From positions 1-64,000 of the forward strand of contig JAATGM010000055.1 in assembly GCA_015654675.1 (NCBI GenBank): DNA of 64,000 bases, read 5' to 3'. A program made the translations under genes and the position numbers. This DNA comes from Planctomycetota bacterium (GTDB lineage: Bacteria; Planctomycetota; Phycisphaerae; UBA1845; UTPLA1). The notes below the pieces were generated by a model that was given only the letters and a program-made list of their open reading frames with translations, was not told the origin of the DNA and ran no database searches. Positions 51,413 through 58,996 of the stretch are shown piece by piece; the stretch's first letter is position 1, and each line of letters starts with the position of its first letter.

Positions 51413-51886
51413 GACATTGCCGGTCATGTTGTAGTTGCAGTTAGGGCAGTGGCCTTCGGTTGGGCGGCGGCGGTTGTGGCGCCAGAGTAGGGCGGCGGGA
51501 ATCGCTAGGGCCGCCATCGGCACCCAGAATGGAAATGAGCTATGAACGAGCTTTGCCTGCGTCCCGGGTACGAGGAATTGCAGGAGTGGGATGGAAGAGG
51601 TTTCGTAGCGCGGGAGGATGAAGCCATAGTTAAACGGATCCGAGCCCCAGGCTTGATTCGGGATGACATGCACCTTCCAGCCGCAAAGACTTGGATCGAT
51701 CGGCGTCGGACCCAGACCGATGGCGTATTTCGTATAAACCTGGCCGGAGACGATTTCCATTCGGAAGGTGACGCCCTCGTACTCGGCGTAGTAGCGAATC
51801 GATAGCAGCCAGGCGATGGCGAACAAGGTGAGGAGCAAAGTGAGAGACCAAATGAGTACGCGGCGGGGCCTGGAGCGGGTGCGCAT
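51332..51886 (-). CDS. Two-helix membrane protein with C-terminal zinc ribbon, array member 9
   Basis: The 184-aa protein starts MRTRSRPRRVLIW. It has helix 1 (10-30, LIWSLTLLLTLFAIAWLL), a variable part (31-116), helix 2 (118-136, FPFWVPMAALAIPAALLW) and a ribbon with Cys147, 150, 162 and 165 (CPNCNYNMTGNVSNKCPECG). It is the shortest and perhaps the most typical member. The tail SEPAAPIQSRAGN is identical to member 7. TACAAT lies 6 nt before the ATG. As first gene on the right, it begins the array; the nearest upstream gene on the same strand, the PafA-like phosphatase, ends about 190 nt away. Function unknown. Confidence 0.78.
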   Translation of the reverse strand: MRTRSRPRRVLIWSLTLLLTLFAIAWLLSIRYYAEYEGVTFRMEIVSGQVYTKYAIGLGPTPIDPSLCGWKVHVIPNQAWGSDPFNYGFILPRYETSSIPLLQFLVPGTQAKLVHSSFPFWVPMAALAIPAALLWRHNRRRPTEGHCPNCNYNMTGNVSNKCPECGTPTPKSEPAAPIQSRAGN

Positions 51887-51892
51887 TGGTGG

Positions 51893-51898
51893 ATTGTA
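51893..51898 (-). promoter_or_regulatory. TACAAT box, array member 9
   Basis: TACAAT 6 nt upstream of the ATG at 51886, context GCGATACAATCC, minus strand. Confidence 0.5.
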
Positions 51899-52035
51899 TC
51901 GCGCGGGCAGGTGGGCGGCGGATTTTGGGATTGCGGGGCGGTTGTTCTATGATCGGATTTTGAGATAGGCGGGTCGATGTTTTGGGTTGGGGCTCTCGTC
52001 GGTCGGCGAGCGTTGCTCCGCGATCGTGCGGTTGA

Positions 52036-52069
52036 CCCTCACCCGTATCCTCTCCGTTTCGGGGAGAGG
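52036..52069. terminator. Terminator-like hairpin after the PafA-like gene
   Basis: CCTCTCC (52049-52055) pairs with GGAGAGG (52063-52069), loop GTTTCGG, 7 nt past the stop codon of the minus-strand phosphatase. No T run follows, so it may be a stabilising or repeat-derived hairpin. Confidence 0.4.
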
Positions 52070-52075
52070 GAGTGG

Positions 52076-53755
52076 TTAGCGGGCGTTTGTGTCGAGGGCT
52101 TCGTGCAGGACTCGGCCTTGGCAGCCGAGGGGCGGCTCGATGCCGAGAACTGCCGCAAGCGTTGGGGCAATATCGAGCGGATCGGCTGGGGTGAAGTGGC
52201 GGCCGTTGATGATGCCGGGACCGTAGAGGACGATCGGTACGTGGCGGTCGTGGTTGCTTCCGGCGGAGTGGCCGGCGGCGTCTTTGCTTTGTTTGGTCCA
52301 GTAGGGGGCGGTGCGGAGGCAGATCTGGCCGGAGCGGTTGGGGTAGTAGCAGCGATATGCTAGGTAGCGCGGGTCGTCGGGCGTTGGCGGTGGGCCGGTT
52401 AGTTGGTCGGCGGTGATGGCGTCGGCGATTCCGGGGTTGGCGCGGAGGGCGGCGACGGCGGCGTCGTAGAGGGGGCGGCGTTTTTCCGGTGGGAGGGCGT
52501 CGATGGCGGGGTCGAGGTAGAGCCAGGGGAGTTCGATGTCGCGGACGTAGGGCGTGGTGCTCGACGCGCATTGTTGCATGGCGCGTTCTACTTCTTTTTC
52601 GAGGGCGGAGAGGTCGAGGGTGCCGGCGGCGAGGTTGTGCGCTTTTGCGAGCGTGGGGATTGTGCGGACGCCGTGGTCTGCGCTGAGGGCGATGAGAGTG
52701 CGGCCGGGGCCGACTTGGTTGTCGACGAGATTGAGGAAGGCGGCGAGCTGGCGGTCGGTCTGCAGCGTGAAGTCCATCATCTCGGGGCTTTCGGGGCCGA
52801 AGAGGTGGCCGGCGGCGTCGAAGGAGGACAAGCTGATGCAGAGCAGGTCGATGGCGGGGCCCTGACCGAGCTTTTCGTTTTGGAGGAGGGCGGCGGCGAG
52901 GTCGAGCGTAATGTCGTTGCCGAAGGGGGTGGCCATGAGGGCGGCGTAGTAGCCGGGCTTGGGTTTGCTGGCGCGCTGCGGGAGCGGATGGGGGAATGCG
53001 GGGCTGAGGGCGAACTCGACTTCGGTATTGGGCGCGAGTGGGGTGCAGAGGGCGTAAGCGGCGTCGGGAAGGAGGCGGGTCCAGCTTTTTCCGGCGAAGC
53101 GGTCGACGGATTCGGCTTTGTTGATGGCTTCGACGCAGGCGGGGAGGGCAGGGGTGTAGTAGGTGCTCGTCAGCCAGCGGCCGGTTTCTTCGCTCCACCA
53201 GAAGCAGCCGTCGGGTTTGTGGCCGGCCATGGCGATGCTGGCGCGGGGTTTGATGGCGAGTGAGAATACGCGCGAGCGTGCGTCGGCGAGCTTGAGCTGG
53301 TCGGCGAAGTTGGGGCCGATGATTTCGGCGGGGGAGCGGCCTTTTTGTTTTTCGCCCGGCGCTTCGCCGATGGGCTGGCAGCTTGGGTCGGTGAAGGCGG
53401 CGGACATTTTTTTTGCGTCGGGTGAGTCGAACCACTGATTGGCGACGATGCCGTGTTCGCGCGGCAGGCGGCCGGAGGCGATGGTGGCGTGGCCGGCGGC
53501 GGTGACGGTCGCGGCGTAGGAGAAGTAGGCGTTTTCGAAGGAGGCGCCGTCGTTGAGGAGGCGGCGGAAGCCGTCGGGGGCGAGATGCGGAGTGAAGCGG
53601 GTGAGGTAGTCGGCTCGGAACTGGTCGATTACGAGGAGGATGACGAGGCGCGGGGAGTTGTCCTGCTGGGGCGGAGACTTGGCGGCGGAGGGTGGATCGG
53701 CGGCGCGGGCGGCGGTGGCGAAGAGTAGAAGGACGGCGAAGACGCGATAGAGCAT
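52076..53755 (-). CDS. Alkaline phosphatase superfamily protein, PafA-like
   Basis: From ATG 53755, preceded by GGAG at 7 nt, the product is 559 aa. It has a signal peptide (MLYRVFAVLLLFATAARA), then LVILLVIDQFRADYLTRFTP with the first metal Asp, and TVTAAGHATIASG with the Thr nucleophile typical of PafA-like phosphatases and nucleotide pyrophosphatases. Later motifs are SFDAAGHLFGPES, ALSADHGVRTIP and HDRHVPIVLYGPG, which provide the remaining Zn ligands. It is expected to be periplasmic and to release phosphate from monoesters. It stands alone between the array and a divergent operon. Confidence 0.9.
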   Translation of the reverse strand: MLYRVFAVLLLFATAARAADPPSAAKSPPQQDNSPRLVILLVIDQFRADYLTRFTPHLAPDGFRRLLNDGASFENAYFSYAATVTAAGHATIASGRLPREHGIVANQWFDSPDAKKMSAAFTDPSCQPIGEAPGEKQKGRSPAEIIGPNFADQLKLADARSRVFSLAIKPRASIAMAGHKPDGCFWWSEETGRWLTSTYYTPALPACVEAINKAESVDRFAGKSWTRLLPDAAYALCTPLAPNTEVEFALSPAFPHPLPQRASKPKPGYYAALMATPFGNDITLDLAAALLQNEKLGQGPAIDLLCISLSSFDAAGHLFGPESPEMMDFTLQTDRQLAAFLNLVDNQVGPGRTLIALSADHGVRTIPTLAKAHNLAAGTLDLSALEKEVERAMQQCASSTTPYVRDIELPWLYLDPAIDALPPEKRRPLYDAAVAALRANPGIADAITADQLTGPPPTPDDPRYLAYRCYYPNRSGQICLRTAPYWTKQSKDAAGHSAGSNHDRHVPIVLYGPGIINGRHFTPADPLDIAPTLAAVLGIEPPLGCQGRVLHEALDTNAR

Positions 53756-53872
53756 TGGGGACTCCGGGTGGATGCGCTGGGGCTCCATGGTGCAGTTTAG
53801 TTGTTGGGGGTTGGGGGACGCTATAGCATCGCGGCGAGCTTCATGAAACCTGTATGGAAGGGTTGAGCGGCC

Positions 53873-54679
53873 GTGGCGTCGATGCTGAGCGTGTTTTTGT
53901 TGCAGTTGGCGGGGGGCTGCATGGTCGTCCTGGGAATGTGCGGGGTGCAGGATATGGCTTGGCGATACCTACGCCTGATGGCGGTGATATCGCTGGGCGT
54001 GTTGTTGCTGGCGGGCTCGATGCTCATTCACGAATCGGGATCGGATTTCTTCAGGCACAGAGCGAGATTTATTTTTCCGCTGGTGGCGGTCGTTCAGGCA
54101 GTTTATTGGATTGCCGTTAACGCAATGCAAGGGTCCGCGGTCAAACGGAATCAGGGCGCGATCGCGTTTGCGGGTGGATTGAGTGCGCTTGTCGCCGCAT
54201 GCCAATCGGCAGTGGCTGTGCAACTCTTCGAAGTTGCAAACTGGTCGATGGCGATTCTTGAGTCTGTGATCAGCATTGTTCTCGGGGCAGGTCTGATCGG
54301 GACAGTGACCGCGGGCATGTTGCTGGGGCATCGATATTTGACAGATACCGAAATGACGATCGCGCCGTTGCGACGGCTTACGAATTTCTTTGTTGCAGCG
54401 GTGATCTTGCGAGCGATTTGGGTCGCAGTGTTGGTGGCATTAAATCGCACGGCCTTGTTCAGCGGTGGACCTGCGGCGACGTGGACTTTATTGATGCTGT
54501 GCGTGCGCTTTGGAGTGGGCATTGTGGGGACGGGCGTGTTTGCCTACATGGTTTGGGATTGTGTTAAGCGGCGGAGTACGCAGTCGGCTACGGGGATTCT
54601 TTATTTGACGATGGTGTTTGTGTTCATCGGGGAACTGACGGGGCAGTACTTAATGCGAACGGCGGGGTTGCCGGTATGA
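53873..54679 (+). CDS. Polytopic membrane protein, unknown function
   Basis: The 268-aa protein starts at GTG 53873 (MASMLSVFLLQLAGG; ATG at 53882 is possible). It has about seven helices, for example LRLMAVISLGVLLLAGSMLI, VVQAVYWIAVNAM, IVLGAGLIGTVTAGMLLGHR and ILYLTMVFVFIGELTGQYLM. HESGSD and HRYLTDTEM are short conserved-looking loops. I do not recognise the family. It overlaps the next gene by 4 nt and heads the operon that contains folE. Confidence 0.75.
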   Translation: MASMLSVFLLQLAGGCMVVLGMCGVQDMAWRYLRLMAVISLGVLLLAGSMLIHESGSDFFRHRARFIFPLVAVVQAVYWIAVNAMQGSAVKRNQGAIAFAGGLSALVAACQSAVAVQLFEVANWSMAILESVISIVLGAGLIGTVTAGMLLGHRYLTDTEMTIAPLRRLTNFFVAAVILRAIWVAVLVALNRTALFSGGPAATWTLLMLCVRFGVGIVGTGVFAYMVWDCVKRRSTQSATGILYLTMVFVFIGELTGQYLMRTAGLPV

Positions 54680-55137
54680 GCGTGGATGTGCGCGTGCGAT
54701 GTTTGCGGGAAGGGTGCGGGGGGATAGTTCGATTTGCGGCGCGCGATTCGGGGGAGCAAGAGCGGGATTGTCCGCGGTGCGGGGATTCGCGGCGATTGGC
54801 GATTGATTCGGATTTGGCGCGCGGGGGGAGCGTGACGGTTTGTCCTTGCTGCGGCGGGCGGGAGTTTTTTCTTCGGAAGGATTTTCCGCAGTGGCTGGGG
54901 TTGATGATCGTGATCGATGCAGCGATTGCGTCGTGCGTGTTTTTGTATTTGAAAATGATGATGTGGGTCTGGATCGTTCTGGGCGGGGCGGTGCTGGTGG
55001 ATGCGGCGCTCTATTTCGTGACAGGGATCGCGACGGTTTGCTATCGTTGCCGGGCCGAGTTTCGCGGGGTGGCGTATAATCCGGCCCACACAGGATTCGA
55101 TCTGGCGACCTCAGAGAAATATGCACAGGTGCCGTAA
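54676..55137 (+). CDS. Zinc-ribbon membrane protein upstream of folE
   Basis: The 153-aa protein has CLREGCGG, CPRCGDSRR and CPCCGGREFF in its N-terminal half, consistent with two zinc sites. A hairpin of two helices follows (about 76-118, WLGLMIVIDAAIASCVFLYL and MWVWIVLGGAVLVDAALYFV), then a third Cys pair (VCYRCRAEFRG). It is not a member of the 44-52 kb family, since it lacks YNLTG and CPECGTP and has the opposite arrangement. It overlaps the previous gene (ATGA) and shares 1 nt with folE. Confidence 0.75.
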   Translation: MSVDVRVRCLREGCGGIVRFAARDSGEQERDCPRCGDSRRLAIDSDLARGGSVTVCPCCGGREFFLRKDFPQWLGLMIVIDAAIASCVFLYLKMMMWVWIVLGGAVLVDAALYFVTGIATVCYRCRAEFRGVAYNPAHTGFDLATSEKYAQVP

Positions 55138-55733
55138 TGGAACGAAGCAGCATGGCCGACGCGCGCGTGGACGAGGAGCGGATCGCGAAGGCGGTGCGCG
55201 AGATTCTACTGGCGGTGGGGGAGGACCCGGAGCGCGAGGGGTTGAAGAAGACGCCGCGGCGCGTGGCGAAGATGTATGCCGAGATGTTTGCCGGGCTGCA
55301 CGTTGATCCGCGCGAACACACGCGGACATTTTTCACGGAGAACTATGACGAGCTGGTGGTGTTGCGAGACATCAACTTCTTCTCGATGTGCGAGCATCAT
55401 CTGCTGCCGTTCGAGGGGAAGGCGCACATCGGGTATCTGCCGGCGGGGCGGGTGATCGGGGTTTCGAAGCTGGCGCGGGTGGTGGAGTCGTTTGCGCGGC
55501 GGCCGCAGGTGCAGGAGCGGCTGACGACGCAGGTGGCCGATCTGCTGATGAGCGAGTTGGACGCCAAGGGGGTGGCGGTGGTGATGGAGGCGATTCATAC
55601 ATGCATGACTTGTCGCGGCGTGAAGAAGTCGGGGAGCGTGATGGTGACTTCGGCGGTGCGCGGGGAGTGCCGATCGAATCCGTCGACGCGGCTGGAGGTG
55701 TTCAGTCTGTTGCACAGTGGGCGGCATCGATGA
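55137..55733 (+). CDS. folE: GTP cyclohydrolase I
   Basis: The 198-aa protein has the full FolE signature: DPEREGLKKTPRRVAKMYAE near residue 30, SMCEHHLLPFEGKAHIGYLP with the zinc Cys and His near 83, VIGVSKLARVVESFARRPQ, and HTCMTCRGVKKSGS with the second zinc Cys near 155. It converts GTP to dihydroneopterin triphosphate, the first step of folate and queuosine-type pterin synthesis. ATG at 55137; ATG at 55152 is an alternative. It is coupled to both neighbours by overlaps. Confidence 0.96.
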   Translation: MERSSMADARVDEERIAKAVREILLAVGEDPEREGLKKTPRRVAKMYAEMFAGLHVDPREHTRTFFTENYDELVVLRDINFFSMCEHHLLPFEGKAHIGYLPAGRVIGVSKLARVVESFARRPQVQERLTTQVADLLMSELDAKGVAVVMEAIHTCMTCRGVKKSGSVMVTSAVRGECRSNPSTRLEVFSLLHSGRHR

Positions 55734-56731
55734 CGCGCGTCGCGCTGGTGATGCTGGGGTTGGGGCTGGCGTTCGCGTCCGGGTGTGAGAAATCGGGCGG
55801 TGGGGCGGCAAGCCCGACGAGTGGGCCGGCCGGGAAGCTGCGGGTGGCGTTGCTGCATCCGGGGCGGGAGACGGATGGGGGTTGGAATCAGCTTGCTTAT
55901 CAAGCGCTAGTAAAGCTGCATGAGACAACCGGCGTGGAGGTGCGGCACACTTTTTCGCCGAGCAGCGCGACGTTCAAGAGCGATATGCGGGATTATGCGC
56001 AGCAGGGGTACACGCTCGTCATCTGTCATGGGAGCGAGTATGTGAAGGCGGCGCGGGAAGTCGCGGCGGCTTTTCCGGCGACGAAGTTTGTGGTGACGGG
56101 GAGCGCGGACGCCGGGGCGGGCGTGGCGACGATTGATTTCCGGCTGTGGGAGGCGACTTATCTTTGCGGGCTGCTGGGGGCGAAGCTCGTGCCGGCCGGG
56201 CCGGCGGGATTGATCGGCGGACAGGACTTCACGACGGTTCGTAACACGATGAACGCGTTTGCGAACGGGGCTAAGTCGGTGGCGAGTGGCTATGTCACGT
56301 ACTCGCAGTTCGTGGGGAGCTGGGATGACGTGGCGGCGGCGCAGCAGACGGCGCGGTCGCTGATTGAGACGCGCGGGGTGAAGGTGATTTTCCAGAATTG
56401 CGACGCAGCGGCGCAGGGAATCTTTCAGGCGGCGGCGGGGGCGAAGGTGTTCGCGTTTGGGGCGAACAGCGATCAGAACGCGATGTCGCCGGGCGTGGTG
56501 CCGGCGAGCGCGGTGATTGATATGGAGAAGGCATACGAGCTGGTGCTGAAGTCGATCGAAGCCGGCAAGTTCGAGGCGAAGGCGTATGTGGGGGATTTGA
56601 AGAGCGGTATTATTGATGTCGTGTTGAATCCCGATTTTGCGCAGCGATGGCCGCAGCGGGCGCTGCACGATTTTGAAGCTGCGAAGGCGGGGATCATTGC
56701 GGGGAAGATTGACGTGCTGGCCGGTAGGTAG
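55730..56731 (+). CDS. BMP-family substrate-binding lipoprotein
   Basis: The 333-aa protein starts in the folE stop (ATGA). A lipoprotein signal ends LAFASGC near residue 18. The mature part has LRVALLHPGRETDGGWNQLA, RDYAQQGYTLVICHGSEYV, FRLWEATYLCGLLGAKLVPA and FGANSDQNAMSPGVVPASAV, the pattern of the Bmp/PnrA family of periplasmic nucleoside- or small-molecule-binding proteins. No ABC permease or ATPase genes accompany it, so it may act with a remote transporter or as a sensor. Confidence 0.88.
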   Translation: MTRVALVMLGLGLAFASGCEKSGGGAASPTSGPAGKLRVALLHPGRETDGGWNQLAYQALVKLHETTGVEVRHTFSPSSATFKSDMRDYAQQGYTLVICHGSEYVKAAREVAAAFPATKFVVTGSADAGAGVATIDFRLWEATYLCGLLGAKLVPAGPAGLIGGQDFTTVRNTMNAFANGAKSVASGYVTYSQFVGSWDDVAAAQQTARSLIETRGVKVIFQNCDAAAQGIFQAAAGAKVFAFGANSDQNAMSPGVVPASAVIDMEKAYELVLKSIEAGKFEAKAYVGDLKSGIIDVVLNPDFAQRWPQRALHDFEAAKAGIIAGKIDVLAGR

Positions 56732-56734
56732 CGG

Positions 56735-57589
56735 TCAGCGGGCGCGTGCATCCCATGCGTTTGCGGTTTTGCTGAACCAGTCCGCGCCCCAAGCGTGCAG
56801 TCCGTGGATGAAGATTGCGGCGGCGGCGACGGGGGCGATGGGGGCGTGTTGAATCAGGAATGGGGCGATGATCGCGGGGTGGGTTTCAACGGCGGCGAGG
56901 CCGATATGTTCGTTGGCTGATTCGGCGGTGCGCCAGCGATGGAGCAGCTCGGCGAAGGGGAGATTGATGCGGGCTTCGAAGAGTAGCTCGGGTTGATGGA
57001 TTTCGCGGTCGCGGACGAGGCCGACGCAGATCAGATCTTTGATGTCATCAGCGGCCAGGGCGGCTTCTTCGGTGAGTTCGCGGCGGACGGCGGCGAAGGC
57101 GTCTACGGTTGGGGCGTCGCCGCGATCGATTTCTTCCAGCGCGCCGCCGAAGGTGTGCAGGTAGCCGGCGTGCCAGGCCACCTGGTTGCTGCGGCGGCCG
57201 AAGATGAGCATGCCGCCCTCGGCGATGAGGGTGGCGGTTGTGCCGACGGGATTTGAGAAGCGGTGCCAGCCGAAGTCGTTGAGGCGATGGCGCTGGTAGA
57301 GATTGGTTCCGAGGAAATCCTGATAGTTGGTGGGGCCGACGTTCAGTTGGAAGCGGTCGGGTTGCGCGTCGTGTGAGAGGTAGCGGAGCAGGGCGCCGTT
57401 GAAGAGGAGCCGGCCGGCGGCGTCGGCCTCGGCTTTGCGAATGGTCCATTCGCTTTGGATGAGTGCGTCGAGTTCGGGGGTGGTGGCGCGCGGGGTGGGC
57501 TGGTAGAGGACGTGAAGTTGAGCGGGGGTGAAGCGCCCGGCGGCGAGGATCTCGAAGGGGAGATTCGAGGTGTCAACCGGGTTCGTCAT
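56735..57589 (-). CDS. Nudix hydrolase, NUDT22-like, with expanded Nudix box
   Basis: The 284-aa protein has FNGALLRY and LNVGPTNYQDFLGTNLYQ upstream of the Nudix region, a combination I associate with NUDT22-type UDP-sugar hydrolases. The Nudix motif reads GGALEEIDRGDAP and, after an insertion, AVRRELTEEAAL (about residues 148-177), so the metal-binding REL-EE core is intact while the usual 5-residue spacing after the first Gly-rich part is stretched. The probable role is hydrolysis of a nucleoside diphosphate-linked compound. Its ATG overlaps the stop of the isochorismatase-like gene by 17 nt. Confidence 0.82.
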   Translation of the reverse strand: MTNPVDTSNLPFEILAAGRFTPAQLHVLYQPTPRATTPELDALIQSEWTIRKAEADAAGRLLFNGALLRYLSHDAQPDRFQLNVGPTNYQDFLGTNLYQRHRLNDFGWHRFSNPVGTTATLIAEGGMLIFGRRSNQVAWHAGYLHTFGGALEEIDRGDAPTVDAFAAVRRELTEEAALAADDIKDLICVGLVRDREIHQPELLFEARINLPFAELLHRWRTAESANEHIGLAAVETHPAIIAPFLIQHAPIAPVAAAAIFIHGLHAWGADWFSKTANAWDARAR

Positions 57590-58151
57590 TGGTTTGCTTC
57601 ACGAGTTCGAGGAGCGGTTTGAATTCGGGGACGTCGCAGCGGCGGACAAGCTCGAAGATCAGTGATTCGGTCGATGTGATGATCGCGCCGGCGCGGGCCA
57701 TGCGGGCGAGGGCGGTGTCGCGGTCAAAGGGGCGGCGGCTGCCGACGGCATCGGCGGGGATGAAGGGGACATAGTCGACTCTTAAGAGTTCGAGGGCGGT
57801 TTGCTGGATGCAGACGTGGGTTTCGACGCCCACGAGGATGACGTGTTCGCGATTGGTGGCCTGTAATCGGGCGCGGAATTGCGGATCGGACCAGCATGAG
57901 CAGGTTGATTTGATGATCGGGGTGGATTCGGGGGGCAGCGATTGGGCGATCTCAGGGGTTGTGGCGCCGATTCCGCGCGGATTCTGCTCGGTGTGCAGGA
58001 CGGGAAGCCCGAGAATTCCGGCGGCTTTGAGCATTTTTCGGGCGGAAGCGGTGATTGTGGGGCCGCGGTCGATGGCAGGCATCATGCGGGCCTGCATATC
58101 AATGATGATGAGCACGGCGAGATCAGTCTGGGCAAGAATGGGGTCAGGCAT
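57573..58151 (-). CDS. Isochorismatase-like cysteine hydrolase
   Basis: The 192-aa protein has the catalytic Asp in AVLIIIDMQARMMPA near residue 18, the Lys in TPIIKSTCSCWSD near 81 and the nucleophilic Cys in VGVETHVCIQQTALELL near 114. This triad is shared by isochorismatases, nicotinamidases and carbamoylsarcosine hydrolases; the substrate is undetermined. A likely promoter TAGACT and a GGAATC RBS precede the ATG. It overlaps the Nudix gene downstream and is divergent from the SDR gene (53-nt gap). Confidence 0.87.
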   Translation of the reverse strand: MPDPILAQTDLAVLIIIDMQARMMPAIDRGPTITASARKMLKAAGILGLPVLHTEQNPRGIGATTPEIAQSLPPESTPIIKSTCSCWSDPQFRARLQATNREHVILVGVETHVCIQQTALELLRVDYVPFIPADAVGSRRPFDRDTALARMARAGAIITSTESLIFELVRRCDVPEFKPLLELVKQTNDEPG

Positions 58152-58204
58152 TGGGGATTCCGCACCGATGAAACGTAGTCTATTGCCCGGAAAGGTTTGC
58201 CGAA

Positions 58205-58993
58205 ATGGATCAGTCGCATAAGATGGTTGGAGGCCTCGCGGCGGGAGATCGGGATTTGAAAACTCAAGGGGAAGTCTTGGAGCTCTCGGCGACCGCGCCG
58301 TTGGCGGGGCGGGTGGCGCTGATTACCGGGGCTTCTCGTGGTTTGGGGCGGGCTTTGGTCGAGCGATTCACGGACGCCGGGGCGACGGTCGCTTTTTGTT
58401 CGCGGCGGATGGGCGATCTCGAGAGTCTTGAACGCGGCCGGCGAGAATTGGGCCGGCAGGTTCTGGCGATGCCGTGCGACGTGCGGATCGAGTCGGCGGT
58501 GGTGCGAATGGTGCACCGGGTCTTTGAGAAATTCCGACGAATTGACATCGTTGTGAATGCGGCGGCGATTCGCGGTCCGCGGCTTTCGATCGCGGAGCAT
58601 CCGCTTGAGATGTGGCGCGACGTCATGGAGACGAATCTCACCGGAACCTATCTGGTTTGCCGGGAAGTGATCCCGTACATGACGCAGCAGAAGAGCGGCG
58701 TGATTTTGAACATCGCGGACGCGGGGCCGCAGTCGATGCGGCCGAATCTGGCGTCGTATGTGGCGAGCAAAGCCGGGCTCGAAGGACTGACGAACAGTCT
58801 GGCGCACGAGCTTCGGAACAGCGGCATTCGGGTGAATGTGGTTGATCCGGAGCTGGGGCGGGATGCGGGTGCGAAGAACTCGGGGGATCTATTCCTGTGG
58901 CTGGCGTCGGACGCCGCGAAGGAAGTGACGGGGCAGCGTCTCCGCGCGTCTACCTTTGTGATCAAGTCGGACGTGACGCCGCTGGTCAACTAG
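58205..58993 (+). CDS. Short-chain dehydrogenase/reductase with altered catalytic Ser
   Basis: The 262-aa protein has a roughly 30-residue N-terminal extension, then the dinucleotide motif ALITGASRGLGRALVERF, CDVRIESAVVRMVHRVFEKF, DIVVNAAAIRGPR (NAAA for NNAG) and SYVASKAGLEGLTNSLAHEL with the catalytic Tyr and Lys. The residue 13 positions before the Tyr, usually Ser, is Asp here (NIADAG); a Ser occurs only 8 positions before it. It may be a non-canonical reductase. It ends 3 nt from the convergent RNase HI gene. Confidence 0.88.
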   Translation: MDQSHKMVGGLAAGDRDLKTQGEVLELSATAPLAGRVALITGASRGLGRALVERFTDAGATVAFCSRRMGDLESLERGRRELGRQVLAMPCDVRIESAVVRMVHRVFEKFRRIDIVVNAAAIRGPRLSIAEHPLEMWRDVMETNLTGTYLVCREVIPYMTQQKSGVILNIADAGPQSMRPNLASYVASKAGLEGLTNSLAHELRNSGIRVNVVDPELGRDAGAKNSGDLFLWLASDAAKEVTGQRLRASTFVIKSDVTPLVN

Positions 58994-58996
58994 ATT

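Noticed and set aside
49490-51490. Small plus-strand frames starting MATVLRPVGANW in two intergenic copies (49490-49756, 51230-51490)
   Set aside because: They translate the type I repeat on the strand opposite the zinc-ribbon ends; identity reflects the DNA repeat, not protein selection.
54676-55137. Inclusion of this zinc-ribbon gene in the array family
   Set aside because: Cys spacing and order of domains differ, YNLTG and CPECGTP are absent, and it belongs to the folE operon.
55388-55729. Extended N-terminus for the BMP lipoprotein starting inside folE
   Set aside because: The frame is open upstream, but the ATG at 55730 gives a perfect lipoprotein signal and an ATGA overlap with folE.
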